Source of the DNA: Caballeronia sordidicola | Lineage (GTDB): Bacteria; Pseudomonadota; Gammaproteobacteria; Burkholderiales; Burkholderiaceae | NCBI RefSeq assembly: GCF_002220365.1 | Contig: NZ_MTHB01000255.1 | Coordinates: forward strand, 1 to 64,000 | Length of the DNA stretch: 64,000 bases | Direction of reading: 5' to 3' | Shown here: piece by piece, positions 25,232 to 33,917 of the stretch | Numbering within the stretch: the first letter of the stretch is position 1 | Layout: each line of letters starts with the position of its first letter | Made by a program: the position numbers and the translations under genes | The notes under the pieces: model-generated | The model's input: only the letters and a program-made list of their open reading frames with translations | What the model was told of the DNA's origin: nothing | Database searches by the model: none

Positions 25232-25723
25232 ATGAGACACATAATTTCCGTGCTGCTGGAAAACGAACCGGGCGCGTTATCGCGTGTCGTCGGGCTCTTT
25301 TCGGCGCGTGGCTACAACATTGAAACCTTGACGGTGGCACCGACCGAAGACAGTTCGCTGTCGCGGCTGACCATCGTTTCCATTGGCTCGGATGACGTGA
25401 TCGAACAGATCACAAAGCACCTGAACCGCCTGATCGAGGTGGTGAAAGTGGTCGACCTGACAGAGGGCGCCCACATCGAGCGCGAGCTGATGCTGATCAA
25501 GGTGAGAGCGGTCGGAAAGGAACGGGAAGAGATGAAACGGATGGCGGATATCTTCCGCGGCCGCATTATCGACGTCACCGAAAAAAGCTACACGATGGAA
25601 CTGACGGGCGCGAGCGACAAGCTCGACGCATTTATTCAGGGGCTGGACGCAACGGCGATTCTCGAGACCGTGCGCACAGGCAGTTCCGGCATCGGCCGGG
25701 GCGAGCGAATCCTGAAGGTCTGA
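25232..25723 (+). CDS. ilvN: Acetolactate synthase small (regulatory) subunit
   Basis: 163 residues from ATG 25232 (MRHIISVLLENEPGALSRVVGLFSARGYNIETLTV), the standard N-terminus of IlvH/IlvN; the frame open from 25187 adds unconserved residues. The N-terminal ACT domain binds valine for feedback inhibition and the C-terminal domain (EIMKRMADIFRGRIIDVTEKSYTMELTG-like) activates the large subunit. It lies 111 bp after ilvB and 70 bp before ilvC. In enteric nomenclature this type is IlvH. Confidence 0.96.
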   Translation: MRHIISVLLENEPGALSRVVGLFSARGYNIETLTVAPTEDSSLSRLTIVSIGSDDVIEQITKHLNRLIEVVKVVDLTEGAHIERELMLIKVRAVGKEREEMKRMADIFRGRIIDVTEKSYTMELTGASDKLDAFIQGLDATAILETVRTGSSGIGRGERILKV

Positions 25724-25793
25724 GAGCGCCTGAACAACGCGTACGTTTTTTAGCACCCAATTTCACAAATTAAATTCAAGCAAAGGAACCACC

Positions 25794-26810
25794 ATGAAAG
25801 TTTTCTACGACAAAGACGCTGACCTCTCCCTCATCAAGGGCAAGCAAGTCACGATCATCGGTTATGGCTCGCAAGGCCATGCACACGCGCTGAACCTGAA
25901 GGAAAGCGGCGTGAACGTGACGGTCGGTCTGCGCAAGAACGGCGCATCGTGGAGCAAGGCTGAGAAGGCCGGCCTGAAGGTCAAGGAAGTGGCTGAAGCC
26001 GTTAAGGGCGCGGACGTGGTCATGATGCTGCTGCCGGACGAGCAGATCGCTGAAGTCTACAAGAACGAAGTGCATGACAATGCCAAGGAAGGCGCTGCAC
26101 TGGCATTCGCGCACGGCTTCAACGTGCATTACGGCCAGGTTATCCCGCGTGCTGACCTCGACGTGATCATGATCGCCCCGAAGGCGCCGGGCCACACGGT
26201 TCGCAGCACGTACTCCCAGGGCGGCGGCGTTCCCCACCTGATCGCTGTGGCGCAGGACAAGTCGGGCGCAGCTCGCGACGTCGCATTGTCGTACGCAGCA
26301 GCTAACGGCGGCGGCCGTGCCGGCATTATCGAAACGAACTTCCGCGAAGAAACGGAAACCGACTTGTTCGGCGAGCAAGCTGTGCTGTGCGGCGGTACGG
26401 TCGACCTGATCAAGGCCGGCTTCGAAACATTGGTGGAAGCGGGTTACGCGCCGGAAATGGCGTACTTTGAATGCCTGCACGAACTGAAGCTGATCGTTGA
26501 CCTGATCTATGAAGGCGGCATCGCCAACATGAACTACTCGATCTCGAACAACGCCGAATACGGCGAATATGTGACAGGTCCGAAGATCGTGACGTCGGAA
26601 ACGAAGAAGGCAATGAAGCAAGTGCTGACGGACATCCAGACCGGCGAGTACGCAAAGAGCTTCATCATCGAGAACAAGGCCGGTGCGCCGACGCTGCAAT
26701 CGCGCCGCCGCCTGACGGCTGAGCACCAGATCGAAACGGTGGGCGCCAAGCTGCGCGCCATGATGCCGTGGATCGCGGCAAACAAGCTGGTTGATCAGTC
26801 GAAGAACTAA
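25794..26810 (+). CDS. ilvC: Ketol-acid reductoisomerase (class I)
   Basis: 338-residue short-form KARI, which isomerises and reduces acetolactate with Mg2+ and NADPH. Rossmann motif GYGSQGHAHALNL (about 23-35). The Mg2+/substrate residues lie in the knotted C-terminal domain (ETDLFGEQAVLCGG, FECLHELKLIVDL, SNNAEYGEY). AAGGA precedes the ATG. It is third gene of the ilv operon and is followed by strong hairpins. Confidence 0.97.
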   Translation: MKVFYDKDADLSLIKGKQVTIIGYGSQGHAHALNLKESGVNVTVGLRKNGASWSKAEKAGLKVKEVAEAVKGADVVMMLLPDEQIAEVYKNEVHDNAKEGAALAFAHGFNVHYGQVIPRADLDVIMIAPKAPGHTVRSTYSQGGGVPHLIAVAQDKSGAARDVALSYAAANGGGRAGIIETNFREETETDLFGEQAVLCGGTVDLIKAGFETLVEAGYAPEMAYFECLHELKLIVDLIYEGGIANMNYSISNNAEYGEYVTGPKIVTSETKKAMKQVLTDIQTGEYAKSFIIENKAGAPTLQSRRRLTAEHQIETVGAKLRAMMPWIAANKLVDQSKN

Positions 26811-26851
26811 GCAGCTTTAGAACTAGCAGCCAGGAACTAAAAAAGCTGAAC

Positions 26852-26923
26852 GACCGGCCTCATGGGCCGGTCCTAGTGAAGACCGCAAGCCGTCCGGTGT
26901 CGCTTGGCGCCGGACGGCTTTTG
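26852..26923 (+). terminator. ilv operon terminator region
   Basis: Two hairpins in series: GACCGGCC/GGCCGGTC (26852-26872), then AAGCCGTCCGG (26887-26897) pairing with CCGGACGGCTT (26910-26920) and ending in TTTT. The second is a good intrinsic terminator. Confidence 0.8.
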
Positions 26924-26960
26924 CTATCCTACGGTTTTACTAAAAACATAGAACTCGTTC

Positions 26961-27605
26961 ATGAACTATCCACATCCGATCATCGCGCGTGAAGGCTGGC
27001 CGTTTATTGCCATTGCGGCTGTCATTGCCGTGTTGATCCAGGCCATCGGCGGCTTTGGTTTTGCCTGGCCGTTCTGGCTATTGACGATCTTCGTCGTCCA
27101 GTTTTTCCGTGACCCCGCCCGGCCAATTCCGGTTCAGGCGAACGCCGTGTTGTGTCCCGCCGACGGCCGTATCGTCGCTGTGGAGACCGCGCACGACCCG
27201 TACGCGGGCCGCGAAGCGCTGAAGATCAGCGTGTTCATGAACGTGTTCAATGTCCACTCGCAGCGCTCGCCGGTCGATGGCGCCATCAGCAAGGTGGAGT
27301 ACTTTCCGGGTTCGTATCTCAATGCCGCCGTCGACAAAGCTTCGACCGAGAACGAACGCAATGCCATCGTGATCCAGACTGCGGCGGGGCATACGGTGAC
27401 CTCGGTGCAGATCGCCGGACTGATCGCACGGCGCATTTTGTGCTACGTCCATGTAGGCGAGCCGCTTAACCGTGGCCAGCGTTATGGCTTTATCCGCTTC
27501 GGATCGCGGGTCGATGTGTATTTGCCGGTGGGCAGCCGTCCGCGGGTGGCGATTGGCGAGAAGGTGTCGGCTTCGTCTACCATCCTTGCCGAGTTCGCAG
27601 AGTAA
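26961..27605 (+). CDS. psd: Phosphatidylserine decarboxylase proenzyme
   Basis: Pyruvoyl enzyme making phosphatidylethanolamine at the inner membrane. It has 214 residues, the short PSD-A type. A hydrophobic N-terminus (FIAIAAVIAVLIQAIGGFGFAW) anchors it. The self-cleavage Gly-Ser is G181-S182 (RFGSRVDVYLP), producing a large beta and a small pyruvoyl alpha chain. Other conserved parts are LCPADGRIV and MNVFNVHSQRSP. The next gene encodes the preceding pathway step, 59 bp on. Confidence 0.95.
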   Translation: MNYPHPIIAREGWPFIAIAAVIAVLIQAIGGFGFAWPFWLLTIFVVQFFRDPARPIPVQANAVLCPADGRIVAVETAHDPYAGREALKISVFMNVFNVHSQRSPVDGAISKVEYFPGSYLNAAVDKASTENERNAIVIQTAAGHTVTSVQIAGLIARRILCYVHVGEPLNRGQRYGFIRFGSRVDVYLPVGSRPRVAIGEKVSASSTILAEFAE

Positions 27606-27664
27606 TCAGCCAGAGAATCAAAGCAAGTAAAGCGGTAAAACCAGGCTGCATAACGGAGGACTCG

Positions 27665-28531
27665 ATGGCGGCACTCAAACCGCGCCGAACGCGAAGCACG
27701 GCAACACCCCCGCGGGCGTTTCGCCGCAATAAATCGGCGCAGGACATCGGCGTGCTGGAAACGCGGCGTGCGAAGCGGCAACAGTTTTTGAGGAAACGCG
27801 GCATTTACCTGCTGCCCAACGCGTTCACCACGGCCGCGTTGTTCTGCGGCTTTTTTGCCGTCGTTCAAGCCATGAACGTACGCTTCGAGATCGCGGCCAT
27901 CGCGATCTTCGTAGCCATGGTGCTGGACGGCATGGATGGCCGGGTCGCGCGCATGACGCATACGCAGAGCGCGTTCGGCGAGCAGTTCGACAGCCTCTCC
28001 GACATGGTCTCGTTCGGCGTGGCGCCCGCGCTGGTGATGTACGAATGGATCCTGAAGGACCTGGGACGCTGGGGCTGGCTTGCGGCGTTCGTCTATTGCT
28101 CGGGTGCTGCATTGCGCCTCGCGCGCTTCAATACGAACGTGGGCGTAGTCGATAAACGCTATTTCCAGGGTCTGCCGAGCCCGGCGGCGGCGGCGTTGAT
28201 TGCGGGTTTCGTGTGGCTCGCCACCGATAACCGCGTGCCGCTCAAGCTGGTCTGGCTGCCGTGGGTGGCGTTTGCGCTGACCATCTATGCCGGTGTCACG
28301 ATGGTGTCAAACGCGCCGTTTTACAGCGGCAAGGCGCTCGATGTGCGGTTCCGCGTCCCGTTCGCCGGCGTGTTGCTGGTGGTGGTGGCGTTTGTGCTGG
28401 TATCGTCGGATCCGCCTTTGATGTTGTTCGGCTTGTTCGTGCTGTACGGTTTTTCCGGTTACGCATGGTGGGGGTACATGGCCATGCGCGGCCGGCCAAA
28501 TCCGGCCAGATCGTCTGAAAAAGCGCATTGA
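27665..28531 (+). CDS. pssA: CDP-diacylglycerol-serine O-phosphatidyltransferase
   Basis: Integral-membrane CDP-alcohol phosphotransferase that makes phosphatidylserine, the substrate of Psd. 288 residues. The catalytic motif is complete, D91-G92-x2-A95-R96-x8-G105-x3-D109-x3-D113. A basic cytoplasmic N-terminus of about 45 residues precedes eight or so hydrophobic segments. It follows psd in one transcription unit, and an intrinsic terminator is just downstream. Confidence 0.95.
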   Translation: MAALKPRRTRSTATPPRAFRRNKSAQDIGVLETRRAKRQQFLRKRGIYLLPNAFTTAALFCGFFAVVQAMNVRFEIAAIAIFVAMVLDGMDGRVARMTHTQSAFGEQFDSLSDMVSFGVAPALVMYEWILKDLGRWGWLAAFVYCSGAALRLARFNTNVGVVDKRYFQGLPSPAAAALIAGFVWLATDNRVPLKLVWLPWVAFALTIYAGVTMVSNAPFYSGKALDVRFRVPFAGVLLVVVAFVLVSSDPPLMLFGLFVLYGFSGYAWWGYMAMRGRPNPARSSEKAH

Positions 28532-28535
28532 AAGC

Positions 28536-28578
28536 ACAGCGCGCATCGGCTAGAACCCGGTGCGCGCTGTTTGCTTTT
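28536..28578 (+). terminator. Terminator after pssA
   Basis: ACAGCGCGCA (28536-28545) pairs perfectly with TGCGCGCTGT (28561-28570), followed by TTGCTTTT. Confidence 0.85.
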
Positions 28579-28651
28579 GCGCGCCTCGTGGCCTGAAAGC
28601 ATGCGGGTAACCCCTGCAGCCAACCTTGATTGCCCCGATCGGAAAGCCCAA

Positions 28652-28680
28652 TTGCACGCTCTCAAAAATCTCGCTATAGT
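28652..28680 (+). promoter_or_regulatory. leuA promoter
   Basis: TTGCAC (28652-28657) and TATAGT (28675-28680) are separated by exactly 17 bp. The expected transcription start (about 28687) coincides with the leader-peptide ATG. Confidence 0.7.
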
Positions 28681-28686
28681 CTGTAA

Positions 28687-28773
28687 ATGATTTTTTTCGC
28701 CCATCCCCTCTCGTCTTTCCTAGCTGGTGCGCCGCTACGCGCGCTACCGCTACTAGCGCGCCTGCCGCGCTAA
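28687..28773 (+). CDS. leuL: leuA leader peptide
   Basis: 28-codon ORF (ATG to TAA) upstream of leuA, encoding MIFFAHPLSSFLAGAPLRAL and ending PLLARLPR. Seven of its 28 codons are leucine, and five of these are CTA, a rare codon in this GC-rich genome, clustered from 28720 to 28755. This is the signature of ribosome-mediated attenuation by charged tRNA-Leu. The promoter spacing puts transcription start on or beside the ATG, so translation would be leaderless, without a Shine-Dalgarno. It is too short for normal gene finders. Confidence 0.75.
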   Translation: MIFFAHPLSSFLAGAPLRALPLLARLPR

Positions 28774-28851
28774 ACTTCCCGCCTCCCGTCTGCTCGTTCG
28801 TGGTTTTCGACGCCAGCGGTGGCGCGAACACCCGGATTCCGTATTGTTTTT
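28739..28851 (+). promoter_or_regulatory. leuA attenuator
   Basis: Region 1 GCGCGCTA (28739-28746) pairs with region 2 TAGCGCGC (28754-28761) right over the CTA codons. Region 2 (CGCGCC, 28757-28762) can instead pair with region 3 (GGCGCG, 28821-28826). Region 3 otherwise closes the hairpin at 28806-28828 (TTCGACGCCA/TGGCGCGAA, one bulge). A ribosome stalled at CTA would free region 2 and break that hairpin. The T-run (28847-28851) is about 20 nt downstream, so the terminator is atypical. Confidence 0.6.
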
Positions 28852-28895
28852 CCCCTTCGTTTTCAAAACTCTAAAACTCCCCACTGGAGCCCGAC

Positions 28896-30440
28896 ATGGC
28901 AGACAAACTGATCATTTTCGACACGACCTTGCGCGATGGCGAGCAATCCCCCGGCGCGTCGATGACCAAGGAAGAGAAGATCCGGATCGCGAAGGCGCTC
29001 GAACGGATGAAGGTCGATGTGATCGAAGCTGGCTTCGCTGCCAGTTCGAACGGCGATTTCGACGCGATTCACACCATTGCCGGCTTGATCAAGGACAGCA
29101 CGATCTGTTCGCTCGCCCGCGCCAACGATAAAGACATCCAGCGCGCCGCCGACGCCCTGAAGCCCGCCGATCACTTCCGCATCCACACGTTCATTGCCAC
29201 GTCGGCGCTGCATATGGAAAAGAAGCTGCGCATGAGCGCGGATCAGGTCTACGAGCAGGCGCGTCTCGCCACGCGTTTCGCCCGCAAGTTCACCGACGAT
29301 GTGGAGTTCTCGCCGGAAGACGGCAGCCGTTCGGATCTCGATTTCCTGTGCCGGGTGCTGGAAGCAGTGATCGATGAAGGCGCGACCATCATCAATATTC
29401 CCGATACGGTCGGCTACGCCGTGCCGGAAGGCTACGGCAACTTGATCAAGACCATCCGCGAACGCGTGCCGAATTCGGACAAGGCGGTTTGGTCCGTGCA
29501 TTGTCACGATGACCTCGGCATGGCGGTCGCGAATTCGCTGGCCGGCGTGCACATCGGCGGCGCGCGTCAGATCGAATGCACCATCAACGGTCTGGGCGAG
29601 CGCGCGGGCAACACGGCGCTGGAAGAAGTGGTGATGGCGATGAAAACGCGCAAGGATTATTACGGGCTGGAACTTGGTATCGATACAACGCATATCGTGC
29701 CGACCTCGAAGCTTGTCTCGCAGATCACCGGTTTTGTCGTGCAGCCGAACAAGGCTGTGGTCGGCGCGAACGCGTTTGCGCATGCTTCCGGGATTCACCA
29801 GGATGGTGTGCTCAAAGCGCGCGATACCTACGAAATCATGCGTGCCGAAGACGTGGGCTGGTCGACCAACAAGATCGTGCTCGGCAAGTTGTCTGGCCGC
29901 AATGCGTTCAAGCAGCGCCTGGAAGATCTCGGCGTGACGCTGGAATCGGAAACGGATGTGAACGCCGCGTTTGTGCGCTTCAAGGAACTCGCCGATCGTA
30001 AATCCGAGATTTTCGATGAAGACATCATGGCGATCGTCTCCGAAGAATCAGCGGAAATGCAGGCGAAGGAAACGTTCCGCTTCGTGTCGCTGGCTCAGCA
30101 CTCGGAAACGGGCGAGCAGCCGCATGCACGTGTGGTGTTTGCTGTCGATGGCATTGAAGTGCAGGGCGAGGCGCGCGGGAACGGTCCGGTCGACGCCACG
30201 CTCGTCGCCATCGAATCGAAGGTTTCAAGCGGTGCGGAACTGGTGTTGTATTCGGTGAATGCGATTACCACGGGCACGCAGGCTCAAGGCGAAGTGACCG
30301 TGCGTTTGTCGAAGAGCGGCCGGATCGTGAACGGCGTGGGCACGGACCCGGACATTGTGGCGGCGTCGGCGAAGGCGTATCTCGCGGCGCTCAACAAGTT
30401 GCATTCGAAGGTTGAGAAGCTGAATCCGCAGCTTTCCTAA
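28896..30440 (+). CDS. leuA: 2-isopropylmalate synthase
   Basis: First committed enzyme of leucine synthesis, joining acetyl-CoA and 2-oxoisovalerate. 514 residues. The HMG-like TIM barrel carries DTTLRDGEQSPG (metal/catalytic Arg-Asp), VHCHDDLGMAVAN (His-x-His metal ligands) and NGLGERAGN. The C-terminal LeuA regulatory domain (from about 390, with GNGPVDATLVAIES) binds leucine for feedback inhibition. A GGAG precedes the ATG. Expression is probably attenuated through the leader peptide, so leucine controls both activity and transcription. Confidence 0.97.
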   Translation: MADKLIIFDTTLRDGEQSPGASMTKEEKIRIAKALERMKVDVIEAGFAASSNGDFDAIHTIAGLIKDSTICSLARANDKDIQRAADALKPADHFRIHTFIATSALHMEKKLRMSADQVYEQARLATRFARKFTDDVEFSPEDGSRSDLDFLCRVLEAVIDEGATIINIPDTVGYAVPEGYGNLIKTIRERVPNSDKAVWSVHCHDDLGMAVANSLAGVHIGGARQIECTINGLGERAGNTALEEVVMAMKTRKDYYGLELGIDTTHIVPTSKLVSQITGFVVQPNKAVVGANAFAHASGIHQDGVLKARDTYEIMRAEDVGWSTNKIVLGKLSGRNAFKQRLEDLGVTLESETDVNAAFVRFKELADRKSEIFDEDIMAIVSEESAEMQAKETFRFVSLAQHSETGEQPHARVVFAVDGIEVQGEARGNGPVDATLVAIESKVSSGAELVLYSVNAITTGTQAQGEVTVRLSKSGRIVNGVGTDPDIVAASAKAYLAALNKLHSKVEKLNPQLS

Positions 30441-30497
30441 ATTGATTCGATGAATCAATTCGATTGAGTAAAGCGCGTATCCGGCGCTTCATCGGTT

Positions 30498-30533
30498 AAA
30501 AAACGGCTCTCGCCAAAAACGAGGGCCGTTTTT
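30498..30533. terminator. Bidirectional terminator between leuA and the SulP gene
   Basis: AAAAACGGCTCTCG pairs with CGAGGGCCGTTTTT around CCAAAAA, with A- and T-runs on both sides, serving both convergent genes. Confidence 0.85.
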
Positions 30534-30546
30534 CATTGCAGCTTCA

Positions 30547-32112
30547 TTAGACGGACGCTCGTTTAAAAAACGCCATGCGTTGTTGCAAACCCGGCCGTTC
30601 GCGCGCCGTGCGTTCAAGCTGGCGGCATTCCACATGGATGCTGCGCTCGGGGGCATCGGCGACGAATTGATCGATGAGTTCACGCACGTCGGGATCGACG
30701 AAATCGGCGCGGCTCGCATCCACGATGACGGTCGCGTTGTCCGGAATTTGCCGCAGGTGGTGCTTGAGCGACACCTTGCCGAGAAACGACACGTCCTTGC
30801 GAAACGACAGCAGGAAGTGATCGTCATGCTGCGCGATGGTGATAGGCCGCTGCAGATTCGCGCGAATCGCCATTCCGATACTGCACGCAATACCCAGCAG
30901 GATGCCGATCAGCAGATCGGTCGCGAGCACGCCCACAATTGTCACGATGAACGGCGCAAAGCGTTCGAATCCCTGCTTTGCAACGGCCGCGAACAACGAA
31001 GGTTTTGCCAGCTTAAGCCCTGTGAAAATCAGGATCGCGGCGAGACAGGCCAGGGGAATCAGGTTGATCACCGCTGTCAGCGCAAACACGCTCGCGAGGA
31101 GCAGTAAGCCGTGCACGACAGCCGACCAGCGGCTCTGCGCGCCCGCGTGGACATTGGCGGAGCTACGCACAATGACCGAGGTAATCGGCAACGCGCCGAT
31201 CGCGCCCGCCATCATGTTGCCGATACCTTGCGCCTTGAGTTCGCGGTCCGGATGCGCGGTGCGCTTCTTCGGATCGATCCGCTCGACAGCCTCAAGGCTC
31301 AGCAACGTTTCCAAACTTGCGACGATGGCAAGCGTCATCGCGAGGCGCCAGACATCTGGATTGACGAGTTGCTCGAAATTCGGCCAATCCAACGCAGCGT
31401 TCAACGCGGCGAACGAAGCCAACGACGGCAGCGAAACACGATGCTCCGCCGGAGGCGCAAAACCCGGCGCGGCGTAATCGAGCGCCAGCGTGATCACGAT
31501 GCCGAGCATGACAACGGCGAGCGGCGCGGGCACGGCGCGTACGAGCGCGAAGCGGCGCATCGCTTTCGTTTCCCAGCCGGCCAGAATCGCGATCGACACG
31601 ACGGCTACCGCGCACGCGGCAAGCGACATCGCGCCGAACGGCGTCGTAATCGTGCCCGGCAATTGCGCCGCAACCTGAGCGCCGCCGTTGGCAAAACCGG
31701 CAGCAAGCGGCACCTGCTTGAAGATCAGCAACAAGCCAATGGCCGCGAGCATGCCTTTGATGACCGACGACGGCACGTATGCCGCGAAGCGTCCGGCCTT
31801 CAGCACGCCGAAACCGAACTGGATCACGCCCGCGAGCATCACGGCCATCAGGAAGGTCGAAAAACTGCCGAGCTTGGCAATGCCATCCACGACAATGACG
31901 ACCAGTCCCGCCGCCGGCCCGCTCACGCTCAGGTGCGAGCCGCTCAGCAGCGCGACGACCAGCCCGCCAATGATGCCCGACAACAAGCCGGCAAACGGTT
32001 CGACGCCGGATGCGTTGGCAATGCCGAGACATAACGGCATCGCGACAAGAAAGACGACAGTGCCCGCGAACAGATCGCGCGGAAAGGTTGCAAACGTTTC
32101 ACGTAGTGTCAT
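30547..32112 (-). CDS. SulP family inorganic anion transporter
   Basis: Membrane transporter of the SLC26/SulP family with 10 or more hydrophobic segments and a short C-terminal STAS domain (ATVIVDASRADFVDPDVRELIDQF). The start ATG 32112 (MTLRETFATFPRDLFAG) matches the conserved family N-terminus, giving 521 residues; ATG 32163 adds 17 unconserved residues. The core carries the SGPAAGL and ASLETLLSLEAVERID motifs. It lies about 90 bp behind a beta-carbonic anhydrase gene, the arrangement and sometimes fusion associated with bicarbonate uptake, so bicarbonate rather than sulfate is the likelier substrate. That is inference. Confidence 0.9.
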   Translation of the reverse strand: MTLRETFATFPRDLFAGTVVFLVAMPLCLGIANASGVEPFAGLLSGIIGGLVVALLSGSHLSVSGPAAGLVVIVVDGIAKLGSFSTFLMAVMLAGVIQFGFGVLKAGRFAAYVPSSVIKGMLAAIGLLLIFKQVPLAAGFANGGAQVAAQLPGTITTPFGAMSLAACAVAVVSIAILAGWETKAMRRFALVRAVPAPLAVVMLGIVITLALDYAAPGFAPPAEHRVSLPSLASFAALNAALDWPNFEQLVNPDVWRLAMTLAIVASLETLLSLEAVERIDPKKRTAHPDRELKAQGIGNMMAGAIGALPITSVIVRSSANVHAGAQSRWSAVVHGLLLLASVFALTAVINLIPLACLAAILIFTGLKLAKPSLFAAVAKQGFERFAPFIVTIVGVLATDLLIGILLGIACSIGMAIRANLQRPITIAQHDDHFLLSFRKDVSFLGKVSLKHHLRQIPDNATVIVDASRADFVDPDVRELIDQFVADAPERSIHVECRQLERTARERPGLQQRMAFFKRASV

Positions 32113-32202
32113 GAGTTTTTTTGGGCGCGAGTTGGGCCATGCGATGCCGGGAAGGTATCGCATGGTGAAGGTTTTAAACGTGGGATTGAGCGGCTAGTGC
32201 GA

Positions 32203-32901
32203 CTAGCGGCTGATGGCTTCGATCACGCGCTGGGCTGCCCCAGGTGCAGGTTCTGCCGCTTTCGCCGCTGCATTTGAAGAGCCCGCGGGCGCTCCCCCGG
32301 TTTCTGCACCGGCGGGGTCTCCAGATGAAAGCACCTTGATGCGGCCATCGCGCAAACCGAAGATCCAGCCATGAACGCGCGGTGGACGCTCGGCGTCGCG
32401 CACGATGGGGGTGTCGCGCAGCGCACTCACTTGTTCGAGCACACTCAGTTCCGCCAGTCGGTCGATGCGTGAATCCATCGTGCCGATGACGTCGAGTTCG
32501 CCGCTGTGCTCGCGCGCCAGCGCACACAGCGGGGCAATGCGGCGGTTGACGTGGTGCAGGGCGTCGGACAACGGCAGCAATGAAGCGCGCACGCCGCCGC
32601 ACCCGTAGTGTCCGCACACGATCACGTCGTCCACTTTCAGCACCCTCACCGCATACTCGAGGACGCTCATCATGTTGTCGTCGGTGTCTGAAAACAGGTT
32701 GGCGATGTTGCGATGGACGAACAGATCGCCCGGTTTGGAATGGGTGATGGTTTCCGCAGGTACCCGGCTGTCCGAGCAACCAATCCATAGGACGGTCGGA
32801 CTTTGGCCCTGGGCCAGGGTTTCGAAGAAATCCGGGTCGCTGGCGGCAATTTCAGCCGCCCAGCCGACGTTTTCAACCAGCATGCGTTTGGGTCGACTCA
32901 T
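32203..32901 (-). CDS. can: Beta-class carbonic anhydrase
   Basis: Zinc enzyme interconverting CO2 and bicarbonate. Zinc ligands C42, H98 and C101 (CSDSR and CGHYGCGG), with the D44-R46 dyad. The start at 32901 (MSRPKRMLVENV) fits the family better than 32937, giving 232 residues. The last 30 or so are an Ala/Pro-rich tail absent from most homologues. It is upstream of the SulP transporter gene in the same direction, suggesting coupled bicarbonate uptake and hydration. Confidence 0.94.
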   Translation of the reverse strand: MSRPKRMLVENVGWAAEIAASDPDFFETLAQGQSPTVLWIGCSDSRVPAETITHSKPGDLFVHRNIANLFSDTDDNMMSVLEYAVRVLKVDDVIVCGHYGCGGVRASLLPLSDALHHVNRRIAPLCALAREHSGELDVIGTMDSRIDRLAELSVLEQVSALRDTPIVRDAERPPRVHGWIFGLRDGRIKVLSSGDPAGAETGGAPAGSSNAAAKAAEPAPGAAQRVIEAISR

Positions 32902-33042
32902 GGCTATCAGCTCCAAAGCGTAACAACAGGACACCATTGCAACAGTGAGATCACCGCTGGAAATGGGCTTCCGGCATCATAGCTTCGTCGCGACGAAACC
33001 TTACAAATTACTTTCGATGAAAAGATTCCGGCAGTCAAGGTC

Positions 33043-33077
33043 AAAAAAATGCCGCTTTTTCGGGCGGCATTTTTTTT
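33043..33077. terminator. Strong hairpin terminator
   Basis: AAAAAAATGCCGC pairs with GCGGCATTTTTTT around TTTTTCGG. It lies just 3' of the lipoprotein gene on the reverse strand, upstream of the carbonic anhydrase gene. It terminates the lipoprotein transcript and can work in both directions. Confidence 0.85.
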
Positions 33078-33114
33078 CTTCGACAAAAAATTTCTTCGAT
33101 GCTTGCAAGTGATA

Positions 33115-33624
33115 TCAGAAGAAATTCCTTTGATCGGGATCGTGGAGCGGGTCGGGCGTTTTTTGCGTCAGGCGCAGCGTGCCCTGATCGTCGAAGTAAA
33201 AGCTGTACATCATGTACCAGACGTTCGCCTCCATATACCGGTACGTCCAGACTTCGCGTTTCATCAACGGGAAGTAAGACGTCTCCACCGGACGGCCGAA
33301 ATTGATCAGCACGTCCTTGCGCGTCCAGGTACCGATCTGCGCTTTGTAGAACTCGTTTTCATCGAGGACCTGACGCACGCTTACGATTTTTCCCGATGCA
33401 TCGATATCCGCCGCCGTGGTCACCTCGCCCAGCGGTTGAGTCGGCCACATCAGGCGGCGGCCACCGTCCGGCAGGTCATAGACCTCTCTCGGCGGCCCCA
33501 GCTTCGCCGTGATCGTGGACGAGTCCGCGCCCGCCTGATAGTTCTGCCACGGCTGTGCGCACGCTGTGAGCAGAAGGGCGAGTGCCATTGCTGCCGCGGG
33601 TTTTCGTATTGCCTTGCTCAACAT
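33115..33624 (-). CDS. Putative outer-membrane assembly-type lipoprotein (SmpA/BamE-like)
   Basis: 169-residue lipoprotein from ATG 33624, which has GGAGG upstream; nine extra codons to 33651 are unlikely. The signal peptide ends in the lipobox LLTAC, with lipidation at that Cys. The mature part has two repeats of a beta-rich motif (ITAKLGPPREVYDLPDGGRRLMWP and VLINFGRPVETSYFPLMKREVWTYRY), similar to the SmpA/BamE fold, where GxP-type turns precede a W/Y strand. No partner genes define the function. Confidence 0.82.
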   Translation of the reverse strand: MLSKAIRKPAAAMALALLLTACAQPWQNYQAGADSSTITAKLGPPREVYDLPDGGRRLMWPTQPLGEVTTAADIDASGKIVSVRQVLDENEFYKAQIGTWTRKDVLINFGRPVETSYFPLMKREVWTYRYMEANVWYMMYSFYFDDQGTLRLTQKTPDPLHDPDQRNFF

Positions 33625-33917
33625 CGAAGCCTCCTTCGTATTCGTATCCACGCCGTAGCCACGACTGGTCGTGGTTTTTCTGCTGATCTGCGCTGCATTG
33701 CCTATTTTGACATGCGGGGTAGGCGGGTGGTTTTGATCGCGGTCGCCGGTTCGCCTTTCGTTCGGAGCAGGGCGTGCATGCGGTTGTAGATGAAACGCGC
33801 AGGCTCGGGTGGCTATTCCATTTCCGTTCGCATTTTCTCAGGCGGTTGCACGCAGCGTGCCGAACGCCCTATGATCCGCGATTCGCCTTGCTGTCATTTA
33901 TTCACGGATGGACTGTA

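Noticed and set aside
33774..33917. N-terminal extension of the binding-protein frame
   Set aside because: It would place the signal peptide nearly 110 residues in; ATG 33918 is more reasonable.
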